64,000 nucleotides of DNA from Pseudeuparius sepicola (GCA_963920635.1 OY987299.1:20662901-20726900), one strand, 5' to 3'. Counted from the stretch's first letter, positions 1 through 12,894 are shown. Translations and numbers: made by a program. The notes: generated from the letters alone by a model not told the origin.

Positions 1-260
1 TTTTTTTCTGTAGATTTCACGTCATAATATTATTAAGGAAACTTGATCATCGTGAAAAAATAAAATTTTGACGTGAAATCTCCAGAAAGGACACTTTTCT
101 AAGAAGAAAGTGGGAGATAAATATAAAAATCAAAGTAGGCATAGCCCTTTGAAATTTTGCAAATCTACTGAGTTTTTCATTCTGAAGAAGTTTTTTTAAT
201 AACATTTTGAAGTAAAAAAATCCCTAATGAGGTTTCTTGAAAATTTGCTATTTTAAAAAA
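1..260. repeat. Fragment of the 9.2-10.1 kb foldback family
   Basis: The segment has the same modules as the foldback at 9237-10097: a 'tgtag.ttt.acgtc..aat.ttattaaggaaactt' type block, then 'aagtgggaga', then 'aatcaaagtaggc' and 'tctgagt/tctactgagt' blocks in the same order. It is clearly diverged and has no visible intact terminus because the window starts inside it. It is non-coding. Confidence 0.55.
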
Positions 261-402
261 TCATAGCAGGCCATAAAATAATTACCCCGTCCAAATACCA
301 CCGCCTATGAGATACTCTCCGTTGGTACTACCAATAAAAAAATAAAGACCATTTGTTTTCCTTGCCCTTCATATATTTCTAAAGTGTCCAGTATAAAATG
401 AT

Positions 403-1691
403 ATTTGAATTTTTTTCGATGCCCACTATGGGGATCTCGGAAACTAGCAGAGCTAGAACAAAGCTTAAATGGGGAAAGAATTACAGTTTTGAATGCTCAA
501 TCTAATGCCCCTTTTGGATATTTTCAAAAAAAGTTCATAGCTCACTACATACTTTGAAAAGAGTGAGAGTGGCTTAGTTATTATAAAAAATAAAATAGCT
601 ATAGCTAATTTTCTGATTTTTTTTAAATTTTCACATAGTCAGCCATGGAATATTTTCATAATTACGTTCTATTTTATAATAAGACATACTTCAAACTTTC
701 AAATATTCTATTTTAAGCTGGTAACAAAATGTAACAAAATAAAACAAACATTATCGTGATGGAGCTCCACCACATAATTATTTTCCTGTAAGAAATTACC
801 TAGATCAGCTCTATCTAAATAGTTGGGTAGGGAGAAATAGACCTAGTTCCTAGCAGCCCCGATCCCCCGATTTGTCTGTTTTGGATTTCTTTTTGTGGGG
901 AACAGTACAAAATAAAGTATGAAGCAAAATTGTTGAATTAAGAGCAGCTGTTTTAGAAGCAATTGCCAGTATTGACAGGCGCTCTCTAAGAAAGGCGACA
1001 AATTCAGTTTTAAAAAGATGCAACAATTGCATAAATAATAATGGCGAATTGTTTGAACACCTTTTTTATTTTAATAGGTGACCTTTTAAGATAATAATAA
1101 TTTGAATTAGAGTTTTTTTTAATTTTTGTTTAATTTTCTGACATTTTGTTACCAGCTAAAAACAAAATATTAGAAAGTTTGAAGTATGTCTAATTGTAAA
1201 ATAAAACTTAATTGGAAATATTCCATGGCTGACTATGTGAAAATTTAAAAAAATCTGAAAATTAGCCATAGCTCTTTTATTTGATAACTATGCCGAGAAT
1301 TATATCTTTGGAAAGCCCAAAAAATGGCCGATTTTATAAGGCCACAGCCAACTATGATTTACATTAAAAAAAAACACAAGTTTATGTCACATATATCTCA
1401 AAAATCACAAACAACATAAAATATTGGATAAGATTATCTTATTAAGCCCAAAATTACCTACAATTTGTATCTCTGTATAAGTAATCAGAAATAACGGAGC
1501 TACAGAGATCTGATGAAATAGCAAAAAATTACTCTTTTCAAAATATCTAGTGAGCCATGAACTTTTTTAAAAATCCAAAAGGGGCATTAGATTGAGCATT
1601 CAAAACTGCAATTCTTTCCCCATTTATCCTTTGTTCTAGCTCTGCTAGTTTCCGAGATCCCCATAGTGGGCACCGAAAAAAACTCACCCTG
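403..1691. mobile_element. Foldback MITE, mariner-type end
   Basis: Two long inverted arms are seen: 412-548 pairs with about 1546-1690, and 611-735 pairs with about 1130-1260. The right end reads CACCCTG followed by TA, the usual end of the TA-duplicating foldbacks in this window; the left end is degraded. The two short reading frames here are arm shadows. A diverged right-arm copy lies at 35900-36260. Confidence 0.65.
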
Positions 1692-1740
1692 TATACAAAA
1701 TTTAACTGGGCCACAATCAAATAAACCAATTATCGATTCA

Positions 1741-2636
1741 GAGTTAGCCTAGCTCTAGTTTTGTTTCATTGTTTTAATTTTTTCTTGTATTTTGTATAGG
1801 TTGGCTGACATTAAAAATTGTTTATTTGTTACTCTTACCCAAACTTTTTTAATTTTGCCACCCCCCCCCCCTTCCCCGCCCCCTACAATATTTTCTATGG
1901 GCGCCCTTGGTTGTGGGAACACAACAATTACTGTAAACTGTCAATTCTCCATTCATAATATTCTCGTAATAGGTAACTTTTTTGAATTATCCATGTCAAT
2001 TTTGATTTTGTACGAGATTTAATAATAATTCAAAGGACGATTTTGTTCAAACTACTATAACAAACATATAACACACATACTTATATCGTTGAAACCAGAA
2101 AAATGATTTAGTTACATTTCGAAAATCGAGAACTATACAGGGGTATCTGTACCCTGAAACCCTGTACAAGGTGATTCAGCCAAGATGTAGAAAAAAATTG
2201 ATCTCACAGTGAGGAGGCCTACTAAAAAGGAACATGCAAGAAAATTGTAGGTATAATTTTAAAACGTGGAGTAAATCAACCTTAGCACCCGCAAGTCACT
2301 AGACGCTCCTGAGCCTTGTTGCCGACTGCACGTACTCGCAGCCGTCAAATGGTCCTTTCCCGGTCGTCTAGTTTGCCTTGTGGCGTGCGTAACCCATAAT
2401 TTACACAGTGGGCTTATTACAACAGATTTCCTTTAAGCGTTTTAGCCTGTAGTCTGTGTAATCGAGTTTATGGTGGAATTTTCGAACAGCTCCTTTGAAC
2501 AGTGATAGGTAGTGTGTTTTGGTGAGATTGAGCACATTTTGTGAGAACGCACTTCTGATACCTAACCTACCTATTCGCACTGATATTAACAAAATAAGAA
2601 ACGGATTAAAATTATAAAATCAAAAAGGTTGTAAAT
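1741..2636. other. No gene seen; poly-C tract
   Basis: Unique AT-rich DNA with a cytosine run at about 1859-1883 and a small GC-richer patch at about 2280-2400. No splice-bounded or family-like reading frame was found. Confidence 0.5.
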
Positions 2637-4193
2637 TATGAGGCGCCATTTCTGACTAAATTATTATTTTTGAATGTATAAATTTCTTGGGCTAATATAT
2701 TTTTTTAATATGACATTTATAGAAATTTGCGTGAATAATCTTTTTTTAGTCAAATTTATATATTACGCATCGCCCAAAAGTATATATTACAGTAAACGCA
2801 AAAAAAATATATCAAAACACGATACATTAATTTGGTGCGCCAATATATAATAATCTAGGGTACCACTGGTCGTCACCAGAGGTCGCGCCGCGCATTCCTA
2901 AAGTGCACCGGCAACGCTGCAGCAGAAAGTGCAGAAGCCCGAAGTCGAAATATTTATTTTATATGATATTTATAGAAATTTGCGTGAATAATATTTTTTT
3001 AGTCAAATTTATATATTACGGATCGCCCAAAAGTATATATTACAGTAAACGCAAAAAAATATATCAAAACACGATATATTAATTTGGTGCGCCAATATAT
3101 AATAATTTAGGGTACCACCGGTCGTCATCAGAGGTCGCGCCGCGCATCCCTAAAGGGCACCGGTAACGCTGCAGCAGACTCTTTAAAATAAAAAGGGTCC
3201 CTGTGTAAAACCCACCCCCGATTTTCTTGAAATTTTGGCTAGATAGGTTCCTATCCCCTATTTTCGCCCGACGTTACACCATTGGAAGAGATTACCACTT
3301 CTTTTTTCATACGGCAGTGCGCATCGCTGCCGACTGCCACAATATGATGCGAATGTCCCCTTCTTTTTTCATACGGCAGCGCTTGTCCCCCAAAAAGGAG
3401 GGAATACGCTCCTTATTGCAAAGATGCTTGAGAAAAATGCACTTCCGACGGCTTCCGACGTAGACGTATAAATAGCCACTTCCTACAACAAAACGAAGGC
3501 GAATCGAAAACGATCATGCGGGCGGGAAACTAATATGTAATATGATTGTGGGGCTATACACCACAAAACATCAAATCCCAAACCTGGCACAGAAAAACAA
3601 CATCCAGTACGTCGGAAATCATAATCACTGCGACTTCGGGCTTCTGCCCTTTCTGCTGCAGCGTTATACCGGTGCACTTTAGGGATGCGCGGCGCGACCT
3701 CTGGTGACGACCGGTGGTACCCTAAATTATTATATATTGGCGCACCAAATTAATATATCGTGTTATGATATATTTTTTTTGCGTTTACTGATATATACTT
3801 TTGGGCGATGCGTAATATATAAATTTGACTAAAAAAAGATTATTCACGCAAATTTCTATAAATATCATATAAAAAAAAATTTCGACTTCGGGCTTCTGCC
3901 TTTTCTGCTGCAGCGTTGCCGGTGCACTTTAGGGATGCGCGGCGCGACCTCTGGTGACGACCAGTGGTACCCTAAATTATTATATATTAGCGCACCAAAT
4001 TAATATATCGTGTTTTGATATATTTTTTTTTGCGTTTACTGTAATATATACTTTTGGGCGATGCGTAATATATAAATTTTACTAAAAAAGATTATTCGCG
4101 CAAATTTCTATAAATATCATATTAAAAAAATATTTTATCGCGAGAAATTTATATATTCAAAAATAATAATTTAGTCCGAAATGGCGCCTCATA
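2637..4193. mobile_element. Foldback element with doubled subterminal repeats
   Basis: Terminal inverted repeats start TATGAGGCGCCATTTC and run about 45 bp at both ends. Inside, a roughly 240-bp module is present twice head-to-tail (about 2693-2940 and 2950-3180) and twice again in inverted orientation (about 3640-3885 and 3890-4140), around a unique core of about 450 bp. Each module contains a GC-rich block (GGTCGCGCCGCGCAT) next to AT-rich spacer. No transposase was seen. The 3227-3463 and 3483-3677 frames lie in the core or arms and look accidental. Confidence 0.75.
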
Positions 4194-4299
4194 GAAAATT
4201 AAGTTAGACCATGTTGTATTTATCGTCACAGCGGGAAACACTGTTTCCATAAAAAAATTGAAAAGTCCAGAAAAACTTGCCAAACTTTAAATTTTCTCG

Positions 4300-4560
4300 A
4301 AATATTTAAGTATTTCGACCTTTTTGAGATTTCTGTCAAAAGGTAAAAAATAAGTACCTATATATATATATATATTATTTAGGACAACTGCGCGCCGGGA
4401 GTTGCCAGTCTAGATGCCATATTCACCATCTGACCAGCCATTAAGCGCTGTTAATTAACGGTATCTATTAATGCACTTCTGAAAATATTTTTATTTCTTT
4501 AGAGATTTTAAATTTCGTATTTCTATTAAGAAATGTTTTTGATCTGTAGTTATTTACATC
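4300..4560. repeat. Diverged repeat shared with 28.1-28.35 kb; TA microsatellite
   Basis: Matching blocks in the same order at both loci include AAGGTAAAAAATAAGTA, a GCGC-containing block, a GCGCTGTTAAT/GCGCCGTTAAT block and a TTTACATC(G/A)TGACTGA end. A TA-dinucleotide run sits at about 4359-4376. The other copy ends in a mariner-type CACCCTGTATA. Confidence 0.45.
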
Positions 4561-5029
4561 GTGACTGATGACTATGTATAGCTATTATGGCTATATTATG
4601 AGAATAGAAAATCAAATAATAGATATTATAATAGATACCTACCACGAATCTTGATTCCTTCGCCATAATGGTCGACAATGGAAATGGCATTGTCGAAAAT
4701 TTATATTTCACTTACCGTGTATGTATGATACAGCGCAACAGTGTAACTTTTCATCCTTACCTGAAAAGAAAAAAATTATTAGTGCCTATGTAATTTCTTA
4801 ATTATACCTACTTACGATAATAGTGAGTGATATAATTAGACATATAATTTTACGGAACATTCCTGGACATATAATCTTCTTAGTTATGGAAGTTACTTGA
4901 GATGATTTGGGGATACTGGTTTGTTATAGATAAAGTAAACTTGGCAATTATGAATTTCTGAGTGAGGTTTAATTTAAAAATAACTTGAAATAAATTGGAG
5001 TAAATAGGTACCTATAGGTACAGGATGGC
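4561..5029. other. No gene seen
   Basis: AT-rich unique sequence without family-like coding or clear repeat structure. Confidence 0.4.
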
Positions 5030-6245
5030 CCATCCAAGTGGAAAAAGTGTGTTACGTAGACAGGTTAACATAAAATCGTCATTCAAAAAATTAGATTGTG
5101 GTAAAAATTAAAGGAAATTCGGGGGTGTACTCGGATTTCGTATGCGGGGGTCGGTAAGAAAGTTATGTAAAAAAATATTTTTTGCAAAATAAAAAATAAT
5201 TTTTTACCAGACCACCATTAGAGAACCTTTTAGTATTCCTGAATATTTAGTTTTTGGAAAAAACTTCCGGTTGTAGCGGAATTGAAAGTGATTTTCTCTA
5301 TTTCACAACTTACACATTTCATTTAACAATTATAGGATTCCTTTTTTAATTCTGAGTCTAATGATATATAATTTGACCTTTTTATCTCCAACCGTTTCCG
5401 AGATATTAAACACCGGGCCGGGCATGCCCTGTGTGTGCCCCGAGAGAACCCTGTTGTCTCTCGCGGCTTGCCGGGATCACTGGGTACGGGAGTCTCGAAG
5501 CGCAGATTGAAGAAGACAGTAGGTACAAAGTATTATTCTTCCACTCACAAAGATGCCTCTAACAGTGTCTGGACCAAGGCAGGGGTAACGGCTGCCTGTG
5601 GACCGACGCGACCGATACAGTACGTGGAAGTGACCGGGGCGCTAGCTGCGCCTTTGACCCGGCGGCGCGATGCCGCTGCCGACCAGCTGACGACTTCAAC
5701 AGTACTGGTGCTGTCGTCTGCCCCTCGGAGCCCGACCTGGACAAGGAGGCTAATAAGCGGGATCCGTTGCCAGGCCAGACCACCGAGGGTGGTCAGTGAT
5801 CGAGTAGCTGCTAATAAGCGAGGTCTACTGATGCCCAGCTTGTGGCTGGCACCGAATTTATACTGATTTTACCGAGATAAACATCTCGGAAACGGTTGGA
5901 GATAAATAGGTCAAGTTATATATCGTTGGATTCAAAATTAAAAAAGGAAGCCCATAATGGTTAAATGAAATAAGTAAGTTGTAAAATAGAGAAAAATTAC
6001 TTTCAATTCCGCTACAACCGGAAGTTATTTCAAAAATCTAAATATTTAGAAATACTAAAAGGTTCTCTAATGGTGGTGTAGGTAAAAACTATTTTTTATT
6101 TTCAAAAAATTATATTTGCGATAACTCTTTTACCGAACCCCGTATACGAAATCCGAGTGCCCCCTCGAATTCCCCTTAATTTTTACTACAATCTCATTTT
6201 TTGAATGACGATTTTATGCTAACCGGTCTACCTACCTTTTGAAGG
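5030..6245. mobile_element. Foldback element with a GC-rich insert
   Basis: Arms at about 5030-5410 and 5870-6245 are inverted copies, for example GTATGCGGGGGTCGGTAAG near 5150 against its complement near 6130. The 460-bp core (about 5411-5870) is much more GC-rich than anything nearby and looks like sequence captured from elsewhere. It holds an open frame at 5435-5866 that I do not recognise. It could be a 5' region of a non-LTR element or a host gene piece; the sequence alone does not say. Confidence 0.65.
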
Positions 6246-6840
6246 TCATAGAATTATAGTGTCCTGATATTATATTGAGTTAGGTCTTTTGTATAAAAGT
6301 CGGGTTTTACTTAGTCCAACAAACTAAACGTTTTGAATAATTATTTTTAGCACAGCCGTGTAATATTCGAGTTTTACCTTTACGGGGAAATTTTCATAAA
6401 ACTAACTTTACTGCACTATTCGCGGTGCGTATTTAACTCGTTTGCAAGCTTCAAAAACATCCGAAAATTTCTGACAAACTGTCCACTTTGCACCGCCCCG
6501 GTCATACGAGGCTATGGGCTTTAATTGCTCGGTATACGGAAACTACATATCCACATATTAAAAGTTTCGTAATCTATATTTTAGGAACTTTGCCAGGGAG
6601 AGTAATTCCTGTCAGTGACGAGGAATATATAGGCGAAATTAATTTAAGCCCTTAACTCCGGAAAACTATAGTAGGTACCTACCGGTAAACAGGTAAATTT
6701 TCGCAGCAGGACTTTTTTTATATTCTTTTATCTTCTAAAACCAAATAGAAGGTAAAATTAGTAGTAGGCACCTATATATGTTATGTATACAACAAAATTG
6801 GGCAAGAGGGCTGAGCGCTCAATAGATCGAGGGTGCTACA

Positions 6841-6900
6841 CAGTGGCGTAACCAGGCGGGGGCTTTGGGGGCTTTAGCCCCCCCCCCCAAAGATCTGTCG
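6841..6900 (+). mobile_element. Isolated hAT-like terminus
   Basis: Begins CAGTGGCGTAACCAGG and continues with a short palindromic G-rich/C-rich stretch. Ends of the CAGTGGCGTA type are common in insect hAT elements (family knowledge). No partner end or 8-bp duplication was found, so this is probably a remnant or a solo end. Confidence 0.35.
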
Positions 6901-7650
6901 CGTGGTATTTATTTCTTAAAAAAATTTAGTTTAAAACAATAATAGTTTTGCCGTAAATATTATCGAAGAATTTTTTTGAAATAATTAGCCCCCTCAACGT
7001 AAAGAGAAAGGTAGAAAACTTGGAAACTGTCGTCCTTTTTATATTGTTTACTCTTTTATACTATTTTGCACTAGATACCTGATTTCTATAAGAAACCAAA
7101 TATATGGTCGTTAATATTTTATAGAAATGGGTTCACATCAAATTAGACAATCCGAACTAAATAATTACGAGAACCGAGAGGATCTCAAAACGGTAATTGT
7201 CAAAGTTTGATGGCTCTGTTCGCCCATGTCTCGTTATCTCTGCCCTTCAGGCTTTTTTACAATGAAAGTTTGGGATAGTTACTTTAGTTCAACTCTGGGT
7301 TAATTAGTGCTGAACAATGCCAACAATAGCACAGGCTAGTGACAGGTTTGTATTATTCGAAGTATAGGTATACAATTAGGGAGAAATATAAATGAAAATA
7401 AAAATTATCAGCTATATTATTTCTATAGGCAAATTATCGTTGTTCATATCTATGATTTGACGATGCTTTAGAGGAAGGAAGAAAGCGCCACTTTTTATCT
7501 TGATAAAAATAATAGTCTCAAATTCAACTTCGAAATTTTATATTCAATTTAGAAATGATTTTTTTCTACGACCATATAGAAATAAGTTTATTATATATTT
7601 GTCCGCGGTAAATAAATGTGGTACATTGTCTACCCCAATTCATTTGTTAT
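6901..7650. other. No gene seen
   Basis: AT-rich sequence with no recognisable coding or repeat structure. Confidence 0.4.
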
Positions 7651-8029
7651 ACTATACTAAAATCAAGTAACTCTTACGCTTGGCGTAAATAAAAGCACGT
7701 GTTCGAAGTCGTTCCGCGAAATAAGATGATTGGTCAATAGGCCATAAAATATCAGCGTGTCTGGCAACAGGGATGTACTCGATCGCAAAAGCGTATTTAT
7801 GCGGTTTTATCTTGTTGTTTTCAACTATTTAGACACTGCCACAAATAATTTTATCGATGCGTTGAACCATTTTAATTGAGCCAATAATTTTTTTCCGAAA
7901 TAGTTTGACGTAAACAATTGTAAAAGTAAAATTAAATAAAGGTCGTGCCTCAGTGCGGCTTTGGCGAAGATCTCAACGCACACGTTCTTGTTTACATCAG
8001 GCGTAAGAGTTATTTGATTTTAGTATAGT
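7651..8029. mobile_element. 379-bp MITE
   Basis: Terminal inverted repeats of about 29 bp start ACTATACTAAAATCAA and differ at one position near the middle. Subterminal GCGTAA motifs occur on both sides. The interior is non-coding and not a hairpin. I cannot settle the target duplication, so the superfamily is open. Confidence 0.75.
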
Positions 8030-9234
8030 TTGTCTATTATTGGACGACATTAGAATTTTATAACCCTATCCTATAATCAATATTGCCAAGCTGATAATAT
8101 AAGGTGACAGTTGTTAAATCCTCCAAAGAACAAAACATAGTAATTATATTATGCAATGAGCCTATATGGCGATAGCAGTTTCCTACGAGCAGAAAATGTA
8201 GGAAAATTAAAAATGCACATTAGATCCTTATTTATTTTAAAAATTCATAGTTAGCCATGAAAAAACAAATAAAATGAAACTCTAGGAACTTGTTGATATT
8301 AATATTGGTTTTATGCTTATACCGAACAAAAGAAAACAAAAAATAAATAAAATTCTATCACAAAAACCACGCACGAAAATTTTGTAACTTCTAAATCGTT
8401 ATTACTTGAAATTTTTTGGTAAAATTTGGTACAAGTCTGTTTTGAGGGGTGCTAAATCTCTAAAAAAAATCGGTGTAATTTATTAAAATTTTACTCCAAG
8501 GACACAGTAGGAAAAAGGTAATTTTTGCACAAAGAATGCAGTTTATCAAATTCTAGAATTCGTCTGGGTTAAGTCGCACAATAACTAATAAACTTTTTAC
8601 AGGGTGACCATAAAACAAATGGGTTACACTGTATACTATTGTGACTGATGCGATTCAATTTACTATAGCCCCCATGACCTTCTGTATGGAGAAACTAGAT
8701 GTTTCGAGTTGAAACTTGAAATTATGTTTCTAGTTTAGTAAGAATGGAAAAGTTGCCACGTTCCACGCCTCCATAGAAACACCATTTTAAGAGGTTTAAT
8801 TCAATTCTAAGGTATTATGTATGTGCATGATAAAATTAATGTTGTTTTGCAATAATTATATCATGATCTAGCTTACTAACGCCCTTTGCCGTTAGTCCCT
8901 TCAAGTTTCCCCGAATCGCGCTGTCCGCATATTGATAGCCCGTAGCCGATTTGATTCACGGATATTACCTTTAATAATGCGGTCTAATGAGTTTCACGTA
9001 GGTGCCGGTCGAACTAAGCGGAACATCCAGCGCTCATATTGCAAGTTTAAACAATCCCGACTATATAATTACCGGTACGAGTTCCACAGTTACATGTAGC
9101 CTAATACGACGGATGGAGGCTAGGCGGCTCTGGAATCGGCGATTGTTGCCGGGTGATGGCTTTGTTCCCTCATGGCTCATTATCGCCTGTTACATTGCCC
9201 AAAGGAATTTTGTTTTTTGGAGGTAGAGTTTAGA
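8030..9234. other. No gene; lone CAGGGTGACC end and a GC-richer patch
   Basis: A solitary mariner-type end, TACAGGGTGACCATAAAAC, lies near 8599. The 8880-9230 stretch is GC-richer than its surroundings and has a 74-codon frame with no family resemblance. Composition alone does not support a gene. Confidence 0.4.
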
Positions 9235-9236
9235 TA

Positions 9237-10097
9237 CAGTGTGTCCACGGATAGAATTCACGTAGGGCGTAAATGACAAAAAAATTTCGAGTTGAAATTT
9301 GAGCTTCTGGGGATCAGCCCTGCTTGGTTTTAAACTAATTTGTGACATAGCTTTACTTTCGAAAAGTCACGTATGCCTTGGGAATTTTGTGAAAGTGCCC
9401 TTTCTGTAGGTTTTACGACAAAATGTTATTAAGGAAACTTGTTCAGAATGAAGAACTGAGTAGGTTTGCGAAATTTCGAAAGTCTAATCCTACTTTGTTT
9501 TTTTGGTATTTTTTCCCACTTTTCTTCAGAAAAGTGCACTTTGGGTAGCTTTCACATTAAAATGTTATTAAGAAAACTTGTTCACAATGAAAAACTGTAT
9601 AGGTGTGAAAGAATTTCAAAAGCCTAGGTCTACTTTAATTTTTATGCGTTTTAAATTTTTTAGCAGAAAAAAATCAAAGTAGACCTAGGCTTTTGAAATT
9701 CTTTCACACCTATCCAGTTTTTCATTGTGAACAAGTTTTCTTAATAACATTTTAATGTGATGGCTACCCAAAGTGCCCTTTTCTGAAGAAAAGTGGGAAA
9801 AAATACCAAAAAATCAAAGTAGGCCTAGACTTTCGAAATTTCGCAAACCTACTCAGTTCTTGATTCTGAACAAGTTTTCTTAATAACATTTTGTCGTAAA
9901 ACCTACAGAAAGGGCACTTTACTGATATGGAAAATTAGTTTTTTCAAAATTCCCAAAGCATACGAGGTTTTTCGAAAGTAAAATTATGTCACAAATTAGT
10001 TTAAAACCAAGCAGGGCTGATCCCCAGAAGCTCAAATTTCAACTCGAAATTTTTTTGTCATTTACACCCTACGTGAACTCTATCCGTGGACACACTG
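9237..10097. mobile_element. 861-bp foldback MITE, TA target site
   Basis: Near-perfect hairpin centred near 9665, flanked by TA on each side (9235-9236 and 10098-10099). Terminal repeat begins CAGTGTGTCCACGGATAG. Each arm contains two related submodules of about 150 bp (about 9395-9540 and 9540-9660, mirrored on the other arm), so four copies in all. Non-coding. Confidence 0.85.
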
Positions 10098-10099
10098 TA

Positions 10100-10743
10100 T
10101 ATTTTAGTTCGAAGCTGTTCGATGGATATTTTTGAGACTCAAACTTTTCGATAATTATTAGGGTTAGTGGGGTCTTTACAAGAAAAGAATTACCTTTTTG
10201 CTTCCTTTGAACGTCTTGAAGGATATTGATAAAAGTGGGTATAAACAATATTTTATTGACAATTTAAGTAGTAGGTACCTACTGTGGTTTTCAGAATATA
10301 TTACTTATTAATTATTTTAGGGACCTATTGACCAATAACCATGACATAACCTAATATAAAATTGCAAAGAAACTTATTTAAGGAAATGAATAACAACATT
10401 TCATTAATGGAAATTATTAATTATTACAGAAAATTCTACTAGAATTTTCTGTAGAAAAATTAATTGGGCAAGAAGTGGAAACTTACTGCGATCAGTTCTA
10501 AGAATTTTGGCGTGTCTGTCGAAAGTATGTGCGCAATCTTTACTTGACCATCTAAAGACGATTCGACATAACCTTCGGCCACGGCACTTGATTTCCTTTC
10601 CAGCCACCTAAACGCTTCAGCTCTAAAACATCACCTCCATTGTTAGCTAATATTGTTGCCGCAGTTCTTTTGAAACAATGTCCAGTCAACGAATCGACAT
10701 TATTTAAGTAAAAAATGTTTATATTTTTTGGGAAACTGGGCTA
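10100..10743. other. No gene seen
   Basis: Unique sequence. The small minus-strand frame near 10404-10607 has no supporting splice or family signal. Confidence 0.4.
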
Positions 10744-10745
10744 TA

Positions 10746-11235
10746 CATGGTGAGTCACATCTAAAGGCAAAGCCGAAAACACAAGGTAGAATTCGCTAAA
10801 ATAAGCACATATTAGGTATGCTTAATACATATTAGCTCAAAAACGCTAGGTTCTCCATATACAGCGTGTTGAAACTTTTCCAAATATTTTTTTAATTTCT
10901 TTCGAGCTTTTGTGGTTTTGCACAGGACCGAAGGTACTACTTTTTTTACAATTATTTACAGTAGTAACTATTTGTATCTACGCCGCTGGTAACTGAACGG
11001 GCAAATTATTGCACAAAATGGCAACCGTCCAATGCATAATGTGTACCAAATTTGGTTGGAATTCCTAAATGGGCTAGAAAGAAATTAAAAAAATATGTTA
11101 TTTTTGAAAAAATTTCAACACGCTGTATATGGAGAACCAAGCGTTTCTGAGCTAATGTTTATTAAGCATATGTGCTTATTTTAGCGAGTTCTACCTTGTG
11201 TTTTTGGCTCTGCCTTTAGGGTGTGACTGACCCTG
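10746..11235. mobile_element. 490-bp foldback MITE, TA target site
   Basis: Ends CATGGTGAGTCACA (left) and CAGGGTCAGTCACA (right, inverted) are flanked by TA. Arms of about 170 bp share the block around TCCATATACAGCGTGTTGAA. The interior is non-coding. Confidence 0.8.
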
Positions 11236-11561
11236 TATAATTGTGTCCAATTGGCTGTTTGGCTATTTTCCCAACTTTATTTGTAGAAAGAGTCGTTCAT
11301 GGTTAACATATTTGCGAATATTATTACAAATATTTAATATTTTTATCCATTCTAGATGGGTAACCACAAAAGCTCTTGAATTTTATGTCTTTGTATTAAG
11401 AATGGTAACTACAACCATTTGAAATTAAAATACACTGATGTTTTTTATTCAAATAACAAACAAGTTTTTAGAATAATTACTAATTCTGACATCTAAATGC
11501 CCTCATATGTCAATTGTTTCTGTCAAAGCCATCTTATCGTTAGTAAATAAATAGGCAAATC

Positions 11562-12603
11562 TAGGGACTCTTTAAAATAAGGGGACCCAGCATATCACAG
11601 TCTATCGCATAGGAAAAGTGAAGCCTTGAGGGGAAGTTTGTTTTCTGTCGACTCCAAGGACACCAGAAGGGGGCTTGTACAAGGTTATGTTATATGTCAG
11701 TGTCCAACTGCCATCAGGTTTTATATGACATGCCAGTGCCAAATATTCTAAAGGAGGCAAAAATTTTCCTATCATAATTCACAATTTTTAAGTTCTCTAA
11801 CTTCCAGATACTCGGATGTGTCAGTTAAAGGTAATGCGGCCGCCTGTAGTAGTCCCAATAATAATTGTAACCAGATTTTTCCTGTATCATACCTTTAGTA
11901 ATCGTACAATTCCCATTACGTGGGCATTACGTATAAGTAGATAGTTTAAAACAAAAATCGTATTTCGTAAATTTTAAATTATTAAGCAGGTAGCTTCAGT
12001 CAGGTCTTTTTTAAAAAGTTTTTATCTACGACTACAAGTTTATTTTAAGTTTGTGAGGTACCTTGGAAGAGAAATAAAATTGCAAATATTTTATAATGAA
12101 CACCGAGAAAAACTACATGATTAGAACTACTAGACCTAATCTTATTAGTCCATCCCGTAATCTGTGAAAGTTCTTTGGGTAGATACATTCAACAAGGGAA
12201 GAAAGTTCAAGTATACATATTACAAATAATGGAATGAGGAACCTGGTAACAAGGTGCAATAGCGACAAATTCTTTAATAAGCAAAATCGGCACTACTGAC
12301 TTACCATACTTATTACTTAAATTCGTGGAAATAATTGCTGGAAATCAATTTCAACAATAAAATAAATTTGTTTCATTTGACAGCTGCCATATTCTGCACT
12401 TGTAGACACAAACTGTCAAGTCTAATTTTTAAAAATCAAGGAAACCATTATTAATTTTTACTAACAATTAAAGCACCTGCTATATTCATAGATTCTTGAA
12501 TAAAATGGCATACTTGGCATCACTGATACCATTAGAATGAGGAAAGAATAGGCCTCACTTTGGAAAGTATAATACTGGGTCCCCTTCCTTTAAAGGATCC
12601 CTG
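11562..12603. mobile_element. Non-autonomous hAT element
   Basis: An 8-bp direct duplication GGCAAATC flanks the element (11554-11561 and 12604-12611). Terminal inverted repeats of about 30 bp begin TAGGGACTCTTTAAA on one side and CAGGGATCCTTTAAA on the other, and end in GGGGACCCAG. An 8-bp duplication with YAGGG ends is the hAT signature (Ac ends begin CAGGG/TAGGG, from family knowledge). The 1.04-kb interior has no transposase frame, so it must be moved by a transposase encoded elsewhere. Confidence 0.85.
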
Positions 12604-12741
12604 GGCAAATCCCTATCCCAGGGCATTCGCCAAATTTATTAATTGCTATGTAGATTAACGTAGAATCAAATAAAATGCACATTATTCATGTACTTAGAAG
12701 AGATTTCGCTAAAAAGCGAGTACCATTACTATTATTTTTAG

Positions 12742-12894
12742 TCATACAAAATACTTGACTTCAACCTGGTGAAAAAGCTCCATGAGTGGCGAGTTGTTCT
12801 GTCTTTAAATATCCCGAAGCGTGTCGTTTCCGGGTACCGTGGCCTTATCGAAAATCTAACGGCCGAACTTTCGAATATAAACCTTAACGTTACG
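12742..12894 (+). CDS. Candidate internal host exon, 51 codons
   Basis: A 153-bp stretch open in one frame is bounded by a pyrimidine-rich acceptor ending TTTTTAG and a strong donor ACG|GTGAGT. It is exactly 51 codons, phase 0 at both ends, and clearly less AT-rich than its flanks. The peptide contains IPKRVVSGYRGLIENL and a following TAELSNINLN block. I do not recognise the family. A GC-rich, non-transposon-like region follows to about 13100. Splicing is inferred from consensus sites only. Confidence 0.35.

Noticed and set aside
5435..5866. 143-codon GC-rich frame as a gene
   Set aside because: High GC makes long frames likely by chance, no domain is recognised and an overlapping minus-strand frame is equally open. 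Kept as cargo of unknown origin.
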